Shown here: piece by piece, positions 26,882 to 35,803 of the stretch
Numbering within the stretch: the first letter of the stretch is position 1
How the letters are laid out: every line of letters starts with the position of its first letter
Assembly (NCBI GenBank): GCA_051155775.1
Contig: DAXETV010000005.1
Location: 1 to 64,000, forward strand
DNA length: 64,000 nt
DNA from: CAYSCZ01 sp051155775
Lineage (GTDB): Bacteria; Bacteroidota; Bacteroidia; Cytophagales; Cyclobacteriaceae
Reading direction: 5' to 3'
Position numbers and translations under genes: made by a program
Notes under the pieces: model-generated
What the model saw: the letters and a program-made list of their open reading frames with translations, nothing else
Told to the model about the DNA's origin: nothing
Databases searched by the model: none

Positions 26882-28458
26882 AGAGGGAAATATATTTTAA
26901 ATGTACTGCCTTTGTTTATTTCGCTTTTAACCTTTATTTGCCCCTGATGAGCCTCAACCATATTTTTAACATAGGCCAATCCTAACCCAAATCCTTTAAC
27001 GTCATGAAGGTTGCCGGTTGGTACGCGGTAAAACTTATCAAAGATTTTGCTTTGCGTGTCATAGGTCATACCTATGCCCTTATCCTTAATGGCAATCTCT
27101 ATTCCATCAGAAACATTTTGTGTTTCTACGATAATCCGCGGTTTATCAGGACTGTATTTATTCGCGTTATCAAGAAGGTTGTAAATAATGTTGGTCAGGT
27201 GCATTTCATCACCTGATAGTTCAGATACTTTAGCATTTAGTTTTTTCTCTATTTTCCCGCTTCTTTGGTCGAGTTGGATTTTTATATTCTTTAATGCCAT
27301 TTCTATGATTTTATGAAGATCAACCTGGTCATTTTTCAGTTTAAAGTCATTTCGTTCAACTACGGCTATCTCAAGTACCTTTTCTACTTGTCTTGATAAT
27401 CGGGTATTTTCCTCTCTGATCATGCTGATATATCTTTTATTTATATCTGCATTAATGGACAGGTCAGGGTCTTGCAGGGCTTCCGTTGCTAAAGAGATGG
27501 TTGATATTGGTGTTTTAAGCTCATGGGTCATGTTATTAATAAAGTCATTTTTTATATCGCTGAGTTTTTTTTGCCTGAGTATGGTTTGAATTGAATAAGC
27601 AAAACAAAATAGTATGATCAGAACCAAAATCACTGAGGATGTTAATGGAAGCCAGATTTTTTGCAACAAATAGCTACTCTTATCCGGAAAATGAACCATC
27701 AGCTGACTTTGGTCACCGATGATATTATTTGGAAAAAGGCTGGTCTTCAACTCGCTGGTTTTAAGTTCGGTTTGATCTGTATTTTTAGAATGGAAAACCA
27801 TTTCGTTCACGCTAGGATCTACCACACCGTAAATATAATCCAGGTCAATACCCTTATTGCTAAGTTCAAATTCCAGCAGGGAATCTAATTCTTTGGCATT
27901 TATCCGATCGGCGATCTTACCTTTCCCATTTAGTAATTCGTGAATTACCACCTGAACCATTGCAGATTTTTTGGCAGCATTTCTTATCTTTTCCTCAATA
28001 AATTTAGAGTTAGCTAGCTCATCCAGATTTTTTTCCAGCTTAAACACTGCCTTATCGTAACTTCCATTTTCAGTCTCGCTTATCAGGTCAAGATTATTTT
28101 TGGCACTGGATTCAAAGTAGAAGCTGATATCATACGGTAGTTGAAGGGTAGAATCAATATCAGACAGACTTATGATTTTTTTCTTGAAAGAGCTTTCATA
28201 AACTTCCAGTGAGTTTTTTCCTTTTTTTGATATCCCATGCCATTTAAAATTGGAATTGAAATTGTCATAAGCTGCATGAAGGGCTTCCCTTTTTTCCAAC
28301 TTTTCAGCGACCCTGTTGAGTGCAAAAAGAACATCTTTCCTAAATCTTTCTTCATTGGCTTTGGTAGCACTGTTAATCCAATAAAACTGAAAGATGATGA
28401 GTCCACTCAAGGCCAGACCCATTAATAAGATTACAAGGCTTAACCGTTTTCTTTTCAT
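26878..28458 (-). CDS. rprX: Sensor histidine kinase, RprX-like
   Basis: A 526-residue inner-membrane kinase. The N-terminal helix (~7-28) and a second helix (~272-292) flank a ~240-residue periplasmic sensor region. They are followed by HisKA with NNMTHELKTPISTI (phospho-His) and a HATPase_c domain with N box NLLDNANKYS, G1 DKGIGM and G2 GFGLGLAYVK. The sensor domain has no recognisable ligand fold by eye. It is translationally coupled to the RprY-like regulator. Confidence 0.88.
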   Translation of the reverse strand: MKRKRLSLVILLMGLALSGLIIFQFYWINSATKANEERFRKDVLFALNRVAEKLEKREALHAAYDNFNSNFKWHGISKKGKNSLEVYESSFKKKIISLSDIDSTLQLPYDISFYFESSAKNNLDLISETENGSYDKAVFKLEKNLDELANSKFIEEKIRNAAKKSAMVQVVIHELLNGKGKIADRINAKELDSLLEFELSNKGIDLDYIYGVVDPSVNEMVFHSKNTDQTELKTSELKTSLFPNNIIGDQSQLMVHFPDKSSYLLQKIWLPLTSSVILVLIILFCFAYSIQTILRQKKLSDIKNDFINNMTHELKTPISTISLATEALQDPDLSINADINKRYISMIREENTRLSRQVEKVLEIAVVERNDFKLKNDQVDLHKIIEMALKNIKIQLDQRSGKIEKKLNAKVSELSGDEMHLTNIIYNLLDNANKYSPDKPRIIVETQNVSDGIEIAIKDKGIGMTYDTQSKIFDKFYRVPTGNLHDVKGFGLGLAYVKNMVEAHQGQIKVKSEINKGSTFKIYFPL

Positions 28459-28583
28459 TGTTATTTGACTATTGGACTATAACGAAAATAAGTAAGGTTG
28501 GATTATCTTTCACTTATTCATCCCATCAATGCCAATTTACGATAAGCCAGGAGAAAAATAATTTATTTAACCTATTTTAACCA

Positions 28584-29984
28584 TTAGGGCTGATAAACAG
28601 GAAAACAAACCTCAAAACTTGTTTCCCCTGGTTTTGAATTGACACTGATTTTGCCATTATGATTATCAACAATCCTTTGAACGATGTCAAGACCAAGACC
28701 GGAGCCTTTTCCAACGCCTTTAGTCGTAAAAAAGGGATCAAATATTTTTGCCTGAATTTCATCAGGAATTCCGGGGCCATTATCGTTAAGATAAACCTTA
28801 ACAAAGCCTCCTTCTTCTTTGGTGACAATTTTAATAAGGCCATCATTATCAAGTGCATCAATGGCGTTATCAATAAGGTTTGTCCATAGTTGGTTAAGTT
28901 CTGCGGCATAAGCATTAATCTTGGCTATTGGTTCCTTATAATATCTTTCAACCTTAATATTGGTGCCTTTGAGCTTGTGTGCTAGGATGATTAGCGTGCT
29001 GTCAATGCCCTCATGCACGTTAATCGGCTCCATATCAGGCGCTTTATCCATATGGGAATATGTTTTGATAGAATCTACGAGTCTTGAGATCCTATCCGAT
29101 GCGTCATAGATTTCGATTGCAAGTTTTTCCGCTACCACGGCATTATTCACCCACGCCATAACATTTGGAATGGCACCTGGGGGTATCTTTCTGTCTAGCA
29201 TGGCGAGATCATCCAGGGATACGCCGCCATTAACCAGGATCTCCGCGAGCTCAAAACTTTCTTCCACCCCACGCGCTTCCAGCCAATCAACCAATTCATC
29301 CTCTTTTTCACTTTTTTCGACCATGGTTAATTTTCTAGGCTGTCCCAGTTCACATTTTGCGGTAATCAGTTCTGTCACTGTTTTTAACTGATCACTATTC
29401 AATCCGGTATCTAACATTTTACTTGCAATCAATGGCAATTGCTGAATTTTTGATCTTAAAGTTTGAGAGGTTCTGTTAATTGCGGAAGCCGGATTATTAA
29501 TTTCATGAGCCAGACCAGCAGATAATTTTCCAAGGCTGGCCATTTTTTCATGTTGTTCATTTAATCGGGTGAAACTCCTTACCCTATCAGACATCATGTT
29601 CACCAGCACTTGTATAAATTCAGGGCTTTTTCTTTCCAATTCTCCAAACCTGGATTTTGGAAAGCTTAGCAGATAGGAATCCAAAAGGAAAATACCATTC
29701 CCGGCGGCTTCTTTCAATCTTGAATAAGGAAGCACCCCGGATACCTCACCTTTATTTACTGTGGCTATGGGTATCGATCCGCCTCCTCTGTCGGCTACTA
29801 TTTGCATTTTACCATGCAGTAATATGAACATATGCTCAATAGGGTCTCCTTTTTTAAAAAAAAGTTCATTTTTTGAGAAGGATAATAACCGGGATTGCTC
29901 TACGAACCATTTTAATACCTCCTCCGGCAAGGTTCCGAAATTATCGATGGATCTCAGTTCCATAAATAATTGCTCTTTGTTCAT
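28584..29984 (-). CDS. Cyclic-nucleotide-domain sensor histidine kinase
   Basis: A 466-residue cytoplasmic kinase without membrane helices. Residues ~15-120 form a cNMP-binding fold (FFKKGDPIEHMFILLHGKMQI), although the arginine and glutamate of the canonical cAMP phosphate cassette are not obvious. Residues ~145-300 contain the dimerisation/phospho-acceptor region with H160 in GLAHEINNPASAI and a long linker. Residues ~330-466 form HATPase_c (LIDNAIDALD, DNGPGIP, GSGLGLDIV). Kinases of this design are commonly linked with receiver-TrxR fusions like the one at 20225, 6.7 kb away, so they may be partners; that is inference. The closer response regulator at 26195 belongs to rprX. Confidence 0.85.
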   Translation of the reverse strand: MNKEQLFMELRSIDNFGTLPEEVLKWFVEQSRLLSFSKNELFFKKGDPIEHMFILLHGKMQIVADRGGGSIPIATVNKGEVSGVLPYSRLKEAAGNGIFLLDSYLLSFPKSRFGELERKSPEFIQVLVNMMSDRVRSFTRLNEQHEKMASLGKLSAGLAHEINNPASAINRTSQTLRSKIQQLPLIASKMLDTGLNSDQLKTVTELITAKCELGQPRKLTMVEKSEKEDELVDWLEARGVEESFELAEILVNGGVSLDDLAMLDRKIPPGAIPNVMAWVNNAVVAEKLAIEIYDASDRISRLVDSIKTYSHMDKAPDMEPINVHEGIDSTLIILAHKLKGTNIKVERYYKEPIAKINAYAAELNQLWTNLIDNAIDALDNDGLIKIVTKEEGGFVKVYLNDNGPGIPDEIQAKIFDPFFTTKGVGKGSGLGLDIVQRIVDNHNGKISVNSKPGETSFEVCFPVYQP

Positions 29985-30047
29985 ATGGGAATGGGTTTTT
30001 TGGATTGTTTAAAGGCTAAATCATAAAATATTTATAAAAATAAAGAT

Positions 30048-30554
30048 ATGTTCAAATTTTTAATGGGCCTCATTTTTATGAGCCAGTGTATTTATGCACA
30101 ATTACCTTCGGATACTACGCAATGGTTTGATTTCTGGATTGGTAAATGGGATCTGTCCTGGGATGAAGGGGAGGGTAAGAAGGGGTCTGGTATCAATGAA
30201 ATTACAAAGACGCTTGACGGGAAAGTAATTCATGAAAATTTCAGGATAATTAATGGAAAAAGTAAAGGTTTCAAAGGAACCAGCATTAGTGTATTCAATC
30301 CACGGAAAAGCACCTGGCATCAGGCCTGGGCAGATAGTAATGGTGGTTACTATAATTTTAAAGGTGAAGTGGATGGAGATAAGCGAATATTTCTGACAGA
30401 GATATTCGAAATGGACGATGGTAAAGAATTCATCCAACGCATGGTCTTCTATGATGTCGGGAAAAACAAACTAGCGTGGGATTGGGAATATTCCAACGAT
30501 GGAGGAAAAACCTGGAAGTTAAGCTGGAGGATACATTATGAAAGGGCTAAGTAA
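30048..30554 (+). CDS. Exported DUF1579-like protein
   Basis: A 168-residue protein with a signal peptide (MFKFLMGLIFMSQCIYA, cleavage near A-Q). The mature part begins with a DFWIGKWDLSW segment and continues as a run of short beta strands with many W, F and Y residues. That arrangement is typical of the DUF1579 lipocalin-like beta-barrel proteins found in Bacteroidota. The function is unknown; small hydrophobic ligand binding is possible. It is convergent with the next gene with only 4 bp between. Confidence 0.7.
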   Translation: MFKFLMGLIFMSQCIYAQLPSDTTQWFDFWIGKWDLSWDEGEGKKGSGINEITKTLDGKVIHENFRIINGKSKGFKGTSISVFNPRKSTWHQAWADSNGGYYNFKGEVDGDKRIFLTEIFEMDDGKEFIQRMVFYDVGKNKLAWDWEYSNDGGKTWKLSWRIHYERAK

Positions 30555-30558
30555 TGTC

Positions 30559-31257
30559 TTATGGTAACTCCCTGATTTTAATATTTCGAAAGGCAACTTC
30601 TCCACCATATTCCTGTATGCTTATTTTTCCTGTTTTTGCGGTGCCAAACTCAGGCCAGTCGGAGAAACCGGAATTAGCTATCATTTTTTCCCACTCCGGC
30701 CCATGGACAGGAAAGCGGACCACCTCCTCACCATTGAAAATGACATACCCCAGGTTCACTTTGTGATCAATATGAATTAAAAAATGATTCCACTCGCCGG
30801 CAGGTTTGCTCACCACTTTTTTAGGGGCCATAAGGCCATATAACGATCCGGCACGATTTATATCACCCCGTTGATTAATATACGCTTCCCAGTTATCATC
30901 TAAAATTTGTATTTCAGGCCCTGTTTCGTAAGGGTATTCATATTTTTCATTCTCAATAACACCCCAAAAAATCCCTGAATTGCCATGCTTTGCAATCATC
31001 CACTCAATTGACAACTCAAAATTGGTAAATTTTTTATCGGTTACCAGACTGGCATTAGAAGGCTCACTTCGTAACTCCGGGTCATAAGCCATAACACCAT
31101 TTTCCACGTACCAACCATTGTATTTATCTCCTTTTCCATACACATGCCAACCCTCCATGGTTTCTCCATCAAATAGTTGTACCCATCCATCATCTTCAGA
31201 CTTGCAGTTTAAGAGTATAAAACCTAACAGTAAAAAACTTAAAAAATTTATCTTCAT
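30559..31257 (-). CDS. DUF1080 (3-keto-disaccharide hydrolase-like) lipoprotein
   Basis: A 232-residue protein with a lipoprotein signal peptide (lipobox LLNC, C18). The mature part is a concanavalin-like beta sandwich of the DUF1080 family: LFDGETMEGWHVYG, FELSIEWMIAKHGNSGIFWG, EWNHFLIHID and FRNIKIRE. Family members are associated with 3-keto-glucoside or other glycoside turnover in Bacteroidota and Planctomycetes. No sugar-utilisation genes are adjacent, so the substrate is open. Confidence 0.88.
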   Translation of the reverse strand: MKINFLSFLLLGFILLNCKSEDDGWVQLFDGETMEGWHVYGKGDKYNGWYVENGVMAYDPELRSEPSNASLVTDKKFTNFELSIEWMIAKHGNSGIFWGVIENEKYEYPYETGPEIQILDDNWEAYINQRGDINRAGSLYGLMAPKKVVSKPAGEWNHFLIHIDHKVNLGYVIFNGEEVVRFPVHGPEWEKMIANSGFSDWPEFGTAKTGKISIQEYGGEVAFRNIKIRELP

Positions 31258-31335
31258 GTTTGAGAATTATTAATTCCCCTAAAGTAGTTAAATATACCAG
31301 TGATGATCAATAATTTAGTGAAATCAATCTTATTT

Positions 31336-31827
31336 ATGGCTAATTCTATTTTCAAATTATTGCTATTTTGTTCTCTCTTTATTCTCATTGATTGTGGAAA
31401 AAAAAAGGATCCTTCTGATGGTTTTCGTTTTAATAAAAAGTCAGAAAAGACTATAAAAAGTAAGCAAAAGATAAAAGCATCAAAGAGCGTTGACCTGAAG
31501 AACAAAGGTATTGGTCCGGTTAAATCTGTATCATTTGATCAACATGTGGACCGGGCATTGGTTGATGAGGGAAAGGCCTTATATGAAGAAAAATGTACTA
31601 TTTGCCACAAAATAGGGGAAAAATTTATTGGTCCGGCACCTGACGGTGTGCTAAAGCGAAGATCTCCGGAGTGGGTAATGAATATGATCCTGAACCCGGA
31701 GGTAATGCTGAAGGAAGATCCACTGGCCAAAGATCTTTTTATGGAATACAACGGCACCCCGATGTCAAATCAGGGATTGAGTAAAGATGAGGCCAGGGCC
31801 ATCTTGGAATACTTCAGGACACTATAG
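31336..31827 (+). CDS. Cytochrome c lipoprotein
   Basis: I choose the ATG at 31336, which opens a lipoprotein signal peptide (lipobox LIDC); the open frame reaches an ATG at 31300. The 163-residue protein has a lysine-rich linker and then a class I cytochrome c domain with haem motif CTICH (C87, C90, H91) and a probable axial methionine in GTPMSN (M143). It should sit on the periplasmic face of a membrane as an electron carrier. No oxidase or reductase genes flank it, so its partner is unknown. It is convergent with the next gene with no spacer (ends 31827, next stop 31828). Confidence 0.87.
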   Translation: MANSIFKLLLFCSLFILIDCGKKKDPSDGFRFNKKSEKTIKSKQKIKASKSVDLKNKGIGPVKSVSFDQHVDRALVDEGKALYEEKCTICHKIGEKFIGPAPDGVLKRRSPEWVMNMILNPEVMLKEDPLAKDLFMEYNGTPMSNQGLSKDEARAILEYFRTL

Positions 31828-32508
31828 CTACCTTCTAATAATAGAGCCGCCGCTATTGGTATCTGTGTAAATTTTATCAGGGTTGCCGGTATATCTGATG
31901 CTACCAGCGCTGTTGGCCACGGCTTCCAATACATCGGTTACAGATATTTTTGCTGTTCCGGCGCTGTTTGCTCTTATAACTGTTTCTTGTGACTTTAATT
32001 TGAAACCATTGAGGCTGGCTGCGCTGCTAACCTCCACTTCTTGATAGCTGACGCTACCCGCCAACTCCACACTTGCTGAACTGGAAAGGTCTATATCCAG
32101 ATTTTTGACATTAACCCTGGCAAATATTTGCCCTGCACTGCTACCATCGATCTCAAGATAGTCTCCTTCTATGACAGAATTCGATATAATTGATCCCGCA
32201 GAACTAACTTCCAGCTTATCAATTTCTTCAAATTCCAGAGAAATTTTAACTTCTTTCCTTTTAAAGCTGCTAAACCATGAATCATCTATTTTAATCTCAA
32301 GTGTTCTGCCGGAGTTTCTGGTGATCACATCTTCGGGGTCAATGTTATCCGTTTGGATAATAATGAGGTTAGAAGATCCTTTTTTCATCTCAACTTGTAT
32401 GCCCTCGCTTACATTTAGCCTGGTGAATGGTTTTATGGTTCTCTCAATGGAAGATTGGCTCAAACAAAAAACCGGGTTAAGCAGGATTAGAAAGAAAAAA
32501 AATCTCAT
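31828..32508 (-). CDS. DUF2807 / GIN-domain exported protein
   Basis: A 226-residue protein with a signal peptide (MRFFFFLILLNPVFCLSQS). The mature part is a right-handed beta-helix-like DUF2807 (putative auto-transporter adhesin, head GIN) domain, with repeated serine/alanine-rich turns (ISNSVIEG, SSAGQIFA, SSSASVELAG, NSAGTAKI, NSGGSIIRR). These domains are very common in Bacteroidota and their function is unknown. Confidence 0.85.
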   Translation of the reverse strand: MRFFFFLILLNPVFCLSQSSIERTIKPFTRLNVSEGIQVEMKKGSSNLIIIQTDNIDPEDVITRNSGRTLEIKIDDSWFSSFKRKEVKISLEFEEIDKLEVSSAGSIISNSVIEGDYLEIDGSSAGQIFARVNVKNLDIDLSSSASVELAGSVSYQEVEVSSAASLNGFKLKSQETVIRANSAGTAKISVTDVLEAVANSAGSIRYTGNPDKIYTDTNSGGSIIRR

Positions 32509-32603
32509 TTTTATGTTTTTATGGTATGACTTATTTAAATGGATAGGGTTACATATTTATTTGATAAAATACCTGATATCGTAGTAACTATCGAAAGTTT
32601 TAA

Positions 32604-33776
32604 TTGATTAACACTTTTAGTTTGAAGGTACCATCACACGTATTGCCAATCATTGTTTTTTCGCAATTTTCCGGGACTTCCGTATGGTTTGCGGTTAACG
32701 TCATTCTAGCTGACCTGCCCGGGCTTTCACTTAACGCAAGTGCTATTTCTGATCTCACAGCAGTCATACAATTTGGATTCATCGGCGGGACTATGCTCTA
32801 TGCAGTATTTATGATTGCAGATAAGTTCTCACCGGTTTTGGTTTTCATGCTGTCATCTATATTATCAGGATTGTTTAATGGATCTATTTTATGGATATCT
32901 GATATAAATTTATTGATGACTGCCAGGTTTTTTACCGGGTTTTTTCTGGCGGGGATCTATCCGGTAGGGATGAAGATAGCAACGGATTGGTATAAAAGCT
33001 CTTTGGGAAATGCGCTTGGGTTTTTAGTTGGTGCACTGGTGCTTGGGAAAGCTTTTCCTTATGCGATCAAATATTTGAGTTTCGGACTCCCCTGGCAAAC
33101 GGTTATTATTGCCACCTCAGTTCTTAGTTTTTTCGGAGGGCTGTTGATGTATTTAGGGTTGGGTGATGGCCCGAATAGATTAAAAGCCTCAACTTTCAAA
33201 TTAAAAGCACTTTACAAAGCTTTTCAATTACCCAATTTCAGAGGTGCAGCATTAGGCTACTTTGGCCACATGTGGGAATTATATGCCTTTTGGGCTTTTC
33301 TACCCCTGCTCATAAAATATTACAACACCTATAATCAGACAGCGATAGATGTGCCAGGATGGTCCTTTATAATCATTGCTGTTGGATCGATTGGTTGTGC
33401 CTTTGGAGGGATTACATCAAATAAATTTGGCAGTAAGTTTGTTGCATTCCTATCACTAGCCATTAGTGGTGTTATATGCTTATCATCCTTTTTGCTGGCC
33501 TATTTTCCGGTCATGCTTTTTTTACTTGTGCTGATGGTATGGGGGTTTTTTGTAATTATGGACTCCCCTCAATTTTCTACTTTAGTTGCTAATTCCGCCC
33601 CAACAGAATACAAAGGGTCTGCACTAACATTGGTTAATTCAATTGGTTTTGGTATTACCATTATAAGTATCAAATTGCTGGACTATCTTGAATTTATGGG
33701 CATCAATAGTTTTGTTTTCCTAGGTATTGGCCCTGTTATTGGATTATTTTTCACCTCAAAAATTCATTCACGTTGA
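32604..33776 (+). CDS. MFS transporter
   Basis: A 390-residue major facilitator with ~12 membrane helices and two bundles joined by a loop near residue 195. The start is probably TTG at 32604; no in-frame ATG precedes the first helices. The N-terminal pattern (SGTSVWFAVNVILADLP) and ARFFTGFFLAGIYPVGMKI resemble uncharacterised MFS carriers of the nitrate/cyanate-like branch; the substrate cannot be named. It overlaps hemE by 4 bp, so the two are translationally coupled. Transport of a haem precursor or related compound is a guess from context only. Confidence 0.82.
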   Translation: MINTFSLKVPSHVLPIIVFSQFSGTSVWFAVNVILADLPGLSLNASAISDLTAVIQFGFIGGTMLYAVFMIADKFSPVLVFMLSSILSGLFNGSILWISDINLLMTARFFTGFFLAGIYPVGMKIATDWYKSSLGNALGFLVGALVLGKAFPYAIKYLSFGLPWQTVIIATSVLSFFGGLLMYLGLGDGPNRLKASTFKLKALYKAFQLPNFRGAALGYFGHMWELYAFWAFLPLLIKYYNTYNQTAIDVPGWSFIIIAVGSIGCAFGGITSNKFGSKFVAFLSLAISGVICLSSFLLAYFPVMLFLLVLMVWGFFVIMDSPQFSTLVANSAPTEYKGSALTLVNSIGFGITIISIKLLDYLEFMGINSFVFLGIGPVIGLFFTSKIHSR

Positions 33777-34807
33777 CAATTAAAAATGACTTATTATTAA
33801 AAGCGGCGGAGGGAAAACCGGTAGAAAGAGTACCTGTCTGGCTGATGCGTCAGGCGGGAAGGATATTACCGGATTATCGGGCTATCAGAAATAATTTATC
33901 AGGATTTAAAGAGCTGGTAACTACGCCTGACTTAGTGGCTGAAGTTACTATCCAACCGGTAGATATTCTCGATGTGGATGCTGCCATCATATTTTCAGAT
34001 ATCTTGGTAATCCCGGAAGCTATGGGGCTGACATATGAAATGGAAGAAGGCAGAGGCCCGTATTTTCCGAGGAAAATAGAAATACCAAAAGATATTGAGC
34101 AAATGCGGATTGTGAATGCAGAAGAAGATCTGTTTTACGTTGGTGAATCAATACAGATAGCCAAAAAGGAACTGCATAACAGGGTGCCGCTAATTGGTTT
34201 CGCGGGTGCGCCATGGACAATTTTTGCTTACATGATCGAAGGGGGAGGCAGTAAGACTTTTTCAAAGGCACGTAGATTTTTATATCAATTTCCAAATGAA
34301 TCTCATAATTTGTTAGATAAGATAGCATCAAGTACGGTAAATTATTTAAAGTTTCAGATAGCTGCGGGAGCTGATATTGTGCAGATATTTGATTCATGGG
34401 CGGGTATTTTGCCAGCTGGTCAATACGAGGAATTTGGGTTGGCCTACATTCGTAAGATTTGCAATAAAATTGATGAAGTGCCTAAAATTGTGTTTGCAAA
34501 AGACGCCTACAATGCGAGGCCAGCTATGAATAGTGTTTCTTGTGATGTTGTTGGACTGGATTGGGCTATGAAACCTCAGGAATCCAGAGAACTAATCGGT
34601 GGCACTAAAACCTTACAGGGAAACCTAGACCCATGTGTTTTATATGCTTCCCATGACCTGATAATCCAGGAAACCAAAAAGATGGTTGATCAATTTGGAA
34701 AAGACCGATACATAGCCAACCTGGGACATGGGGTTTACCCGGATATTGATTTTAATAAAGTAAAAGTATTTGTAGAAACGGTAAAAGAATATTCTTCCAA
34801 TCTATAA
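33773..34807 (+). CDS. hemE: Uroporphyrinogen decarboxylase
   Basis: This enzyme converts uroporphyrinogen III to coproporphyrinogen III in haem synthesis. The 344 residues show the signature P-V-W-L-M-R-Q-A-G-R near the start, the substrate aspartate in IIFSDILVIPEAMGL, GFAGAPWTIFAYMIEG, and FDSWAG, with an NLGHGVYPD motif near the end. The start is TTG at 33773, overlapping the stop of the MFS gene (TTGA). Other hem genes are not visible here. Its 3' end overlaps the convergent kinase gene by 6 bp. Confidence 0.96.
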   Translation: MTIKNDLLLKAAEGKPVERVPVWLMRQAGRILPDYRAIRNNLSGFKELVTTPDLVAEVTIQPVDILDVDAAIIFSDILVIPEAMGLTYEMEEGRGPYFPRKIEIPKDIEQMRIVNAEEDLFYVGESIQIAKKELHNRVPLIGFAGAPWTIFAYMIEGGGSKTFSKARRFLYQFPNESHNLLDKIASSTVNYLKFQIAAGADIVQIFDSWAGILPAGQYEEFGLAYIRKICNKIDEVPKIVFAKDAYNARPAMNSVSCDVVGLDWAMKPQESRELIGGTKTLQGNLDPCVLYASHDLIIQETKKMVDQFGKDRYIANLGHGVYPDIDFNKVKVFVETVKEYSSNL

Positions 34808-35803
34808 ATAGCTTTCAACATCATTTTCTATTGCTTCTTTTATCAACTTATGCTTATCTATAGGAACAACACCCAGGTCTTCGCATACAATACCACCACC
34901 AAGGTTACTTAACGCTGAAAAGAATTTGGGTGGTAATCCAAGGGCAAGACATAGTCCGGCGATACTTACGACTGTATCACCAGCACCTGATACATCAGAG
35001 ACATTTCTTATATGTGCCGGAAGGTTAAAACTGTCTTTACTGTTTTGAAATTGAATACCATGCTCAGAAAGTGTTACAAGGGAGTTTTCATGAGGCATAA
35101 TATTTTGAAGCGCTATTAACGCTTGCTTTACCGTCTCGTGTCTGGCGGGATCGATATCCAGTTTTATGCCTTCAGCCAGTTCTTTGAGGTTTGGCTTGAA
35201 TAATGTACAATCTTTGTATGACAGAAAATTTCTTTTTTTAGGATCAACCGCCGTAGGAATGTTATGCTCTTTTGCAAAGCTAATAGTGCCTTCAATGATA
35301 TTTTCATCTATACATCCTTTATCGTAGTCCTCAAAAATGATCAAATGGCATAAGCGAGCAAGCTTTTTTATGTGACTAAGCAGTGATTTGCATTCAAGGT
35401 CCGATTGTTTTACATCTGTTTCACTGTCTATTCGCAACATCTGTTGGGATCCTGCCAATATCCGATTCTTCACTGTGGTGATTCTATGGTCACTTTTTAT
35501 GATGCCTTCCGTGGGCAGTTTGCTTTCTTTTAAGAGGGCACTGAAAACTTCAGCTTCCGGGTCGTTTCCAATTAGTGAGCATAGTATGGGTTCGGCCCCT
35601 AAAGAAGCTATATTGAGGGCCACATTGGCGGCGCCTCCAAGCCTGTTTTCCCTTTTTTTAACATTTACAACAGGTACTGGTGCTTCAGGCGAAATACGTT
35701 TTACAGAGCCATAGATGTAAGCATCAACCATCACATCCCCAATGACCAAGACCTTCAGGTTTTGAAAAGCCTCAAAAACATCCTTTATATTTTTAAAACC
35801 CAT
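34802..35803 (-). CDS. PfkB-family kinase, RfaE1/HldE kinase-like
   Basis: A 333-residue ribokinase-family sugar kinase. The N-terminal ADVMVDAYIYG-like segment (IGDVMVDAYIYGSVKRISPEAPVPVV), GGAANVALN, and the C-terminal DVSGAGDTVVSI anion-hole motif with catalytic Asp match the kinase half of HldE (heptose-7-phosphate kinase) for ADP-heptose and LPS core synthesis. The adenylyltransferase half is absent, as in RfaE1-type stand-alone kinases. The substrate could be a related phosphosugar. The start codon overlaps the stop of the upstream aminotransferase by one base. Confidence 0.85.
   Translation of the reverse strand: MGFKNIKDVFEAFQNLKVLVIGDVMVDAYIYGSVKRISPEAPVPVVNVKKRENRLGGAANVALNIASLGAEPILCSLIGNDPEAEVFSALLKESKLPTEGIIKSDHRITTVKNRILAGSQQMLRIDSETDVKQSDLECKSLLSHIKKLARLCHLIIFEDYDKGCIDENIIEGTISFAKEHNIPTAVDPKKRNFLSYKDCTLFKPNLKELAEGIKLDIDPARHETVKQALIALQNIMPHENSLVTLSEHGIQFQNSKDSFNLPAHIRNVSDVSGAGDTVVSIAGLCLALGLPPKFFSALSNLGGGIVCEDLGVVPIDKHKLIKEAIENDVESYL

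Noticed and set aside
31300..31335. Upstream ATG for the cytochrome c gene
   Set aside because: The ATG at 31336 gives a clean lipoprotein signal peptide; the longer form puts a charged stretch before it.
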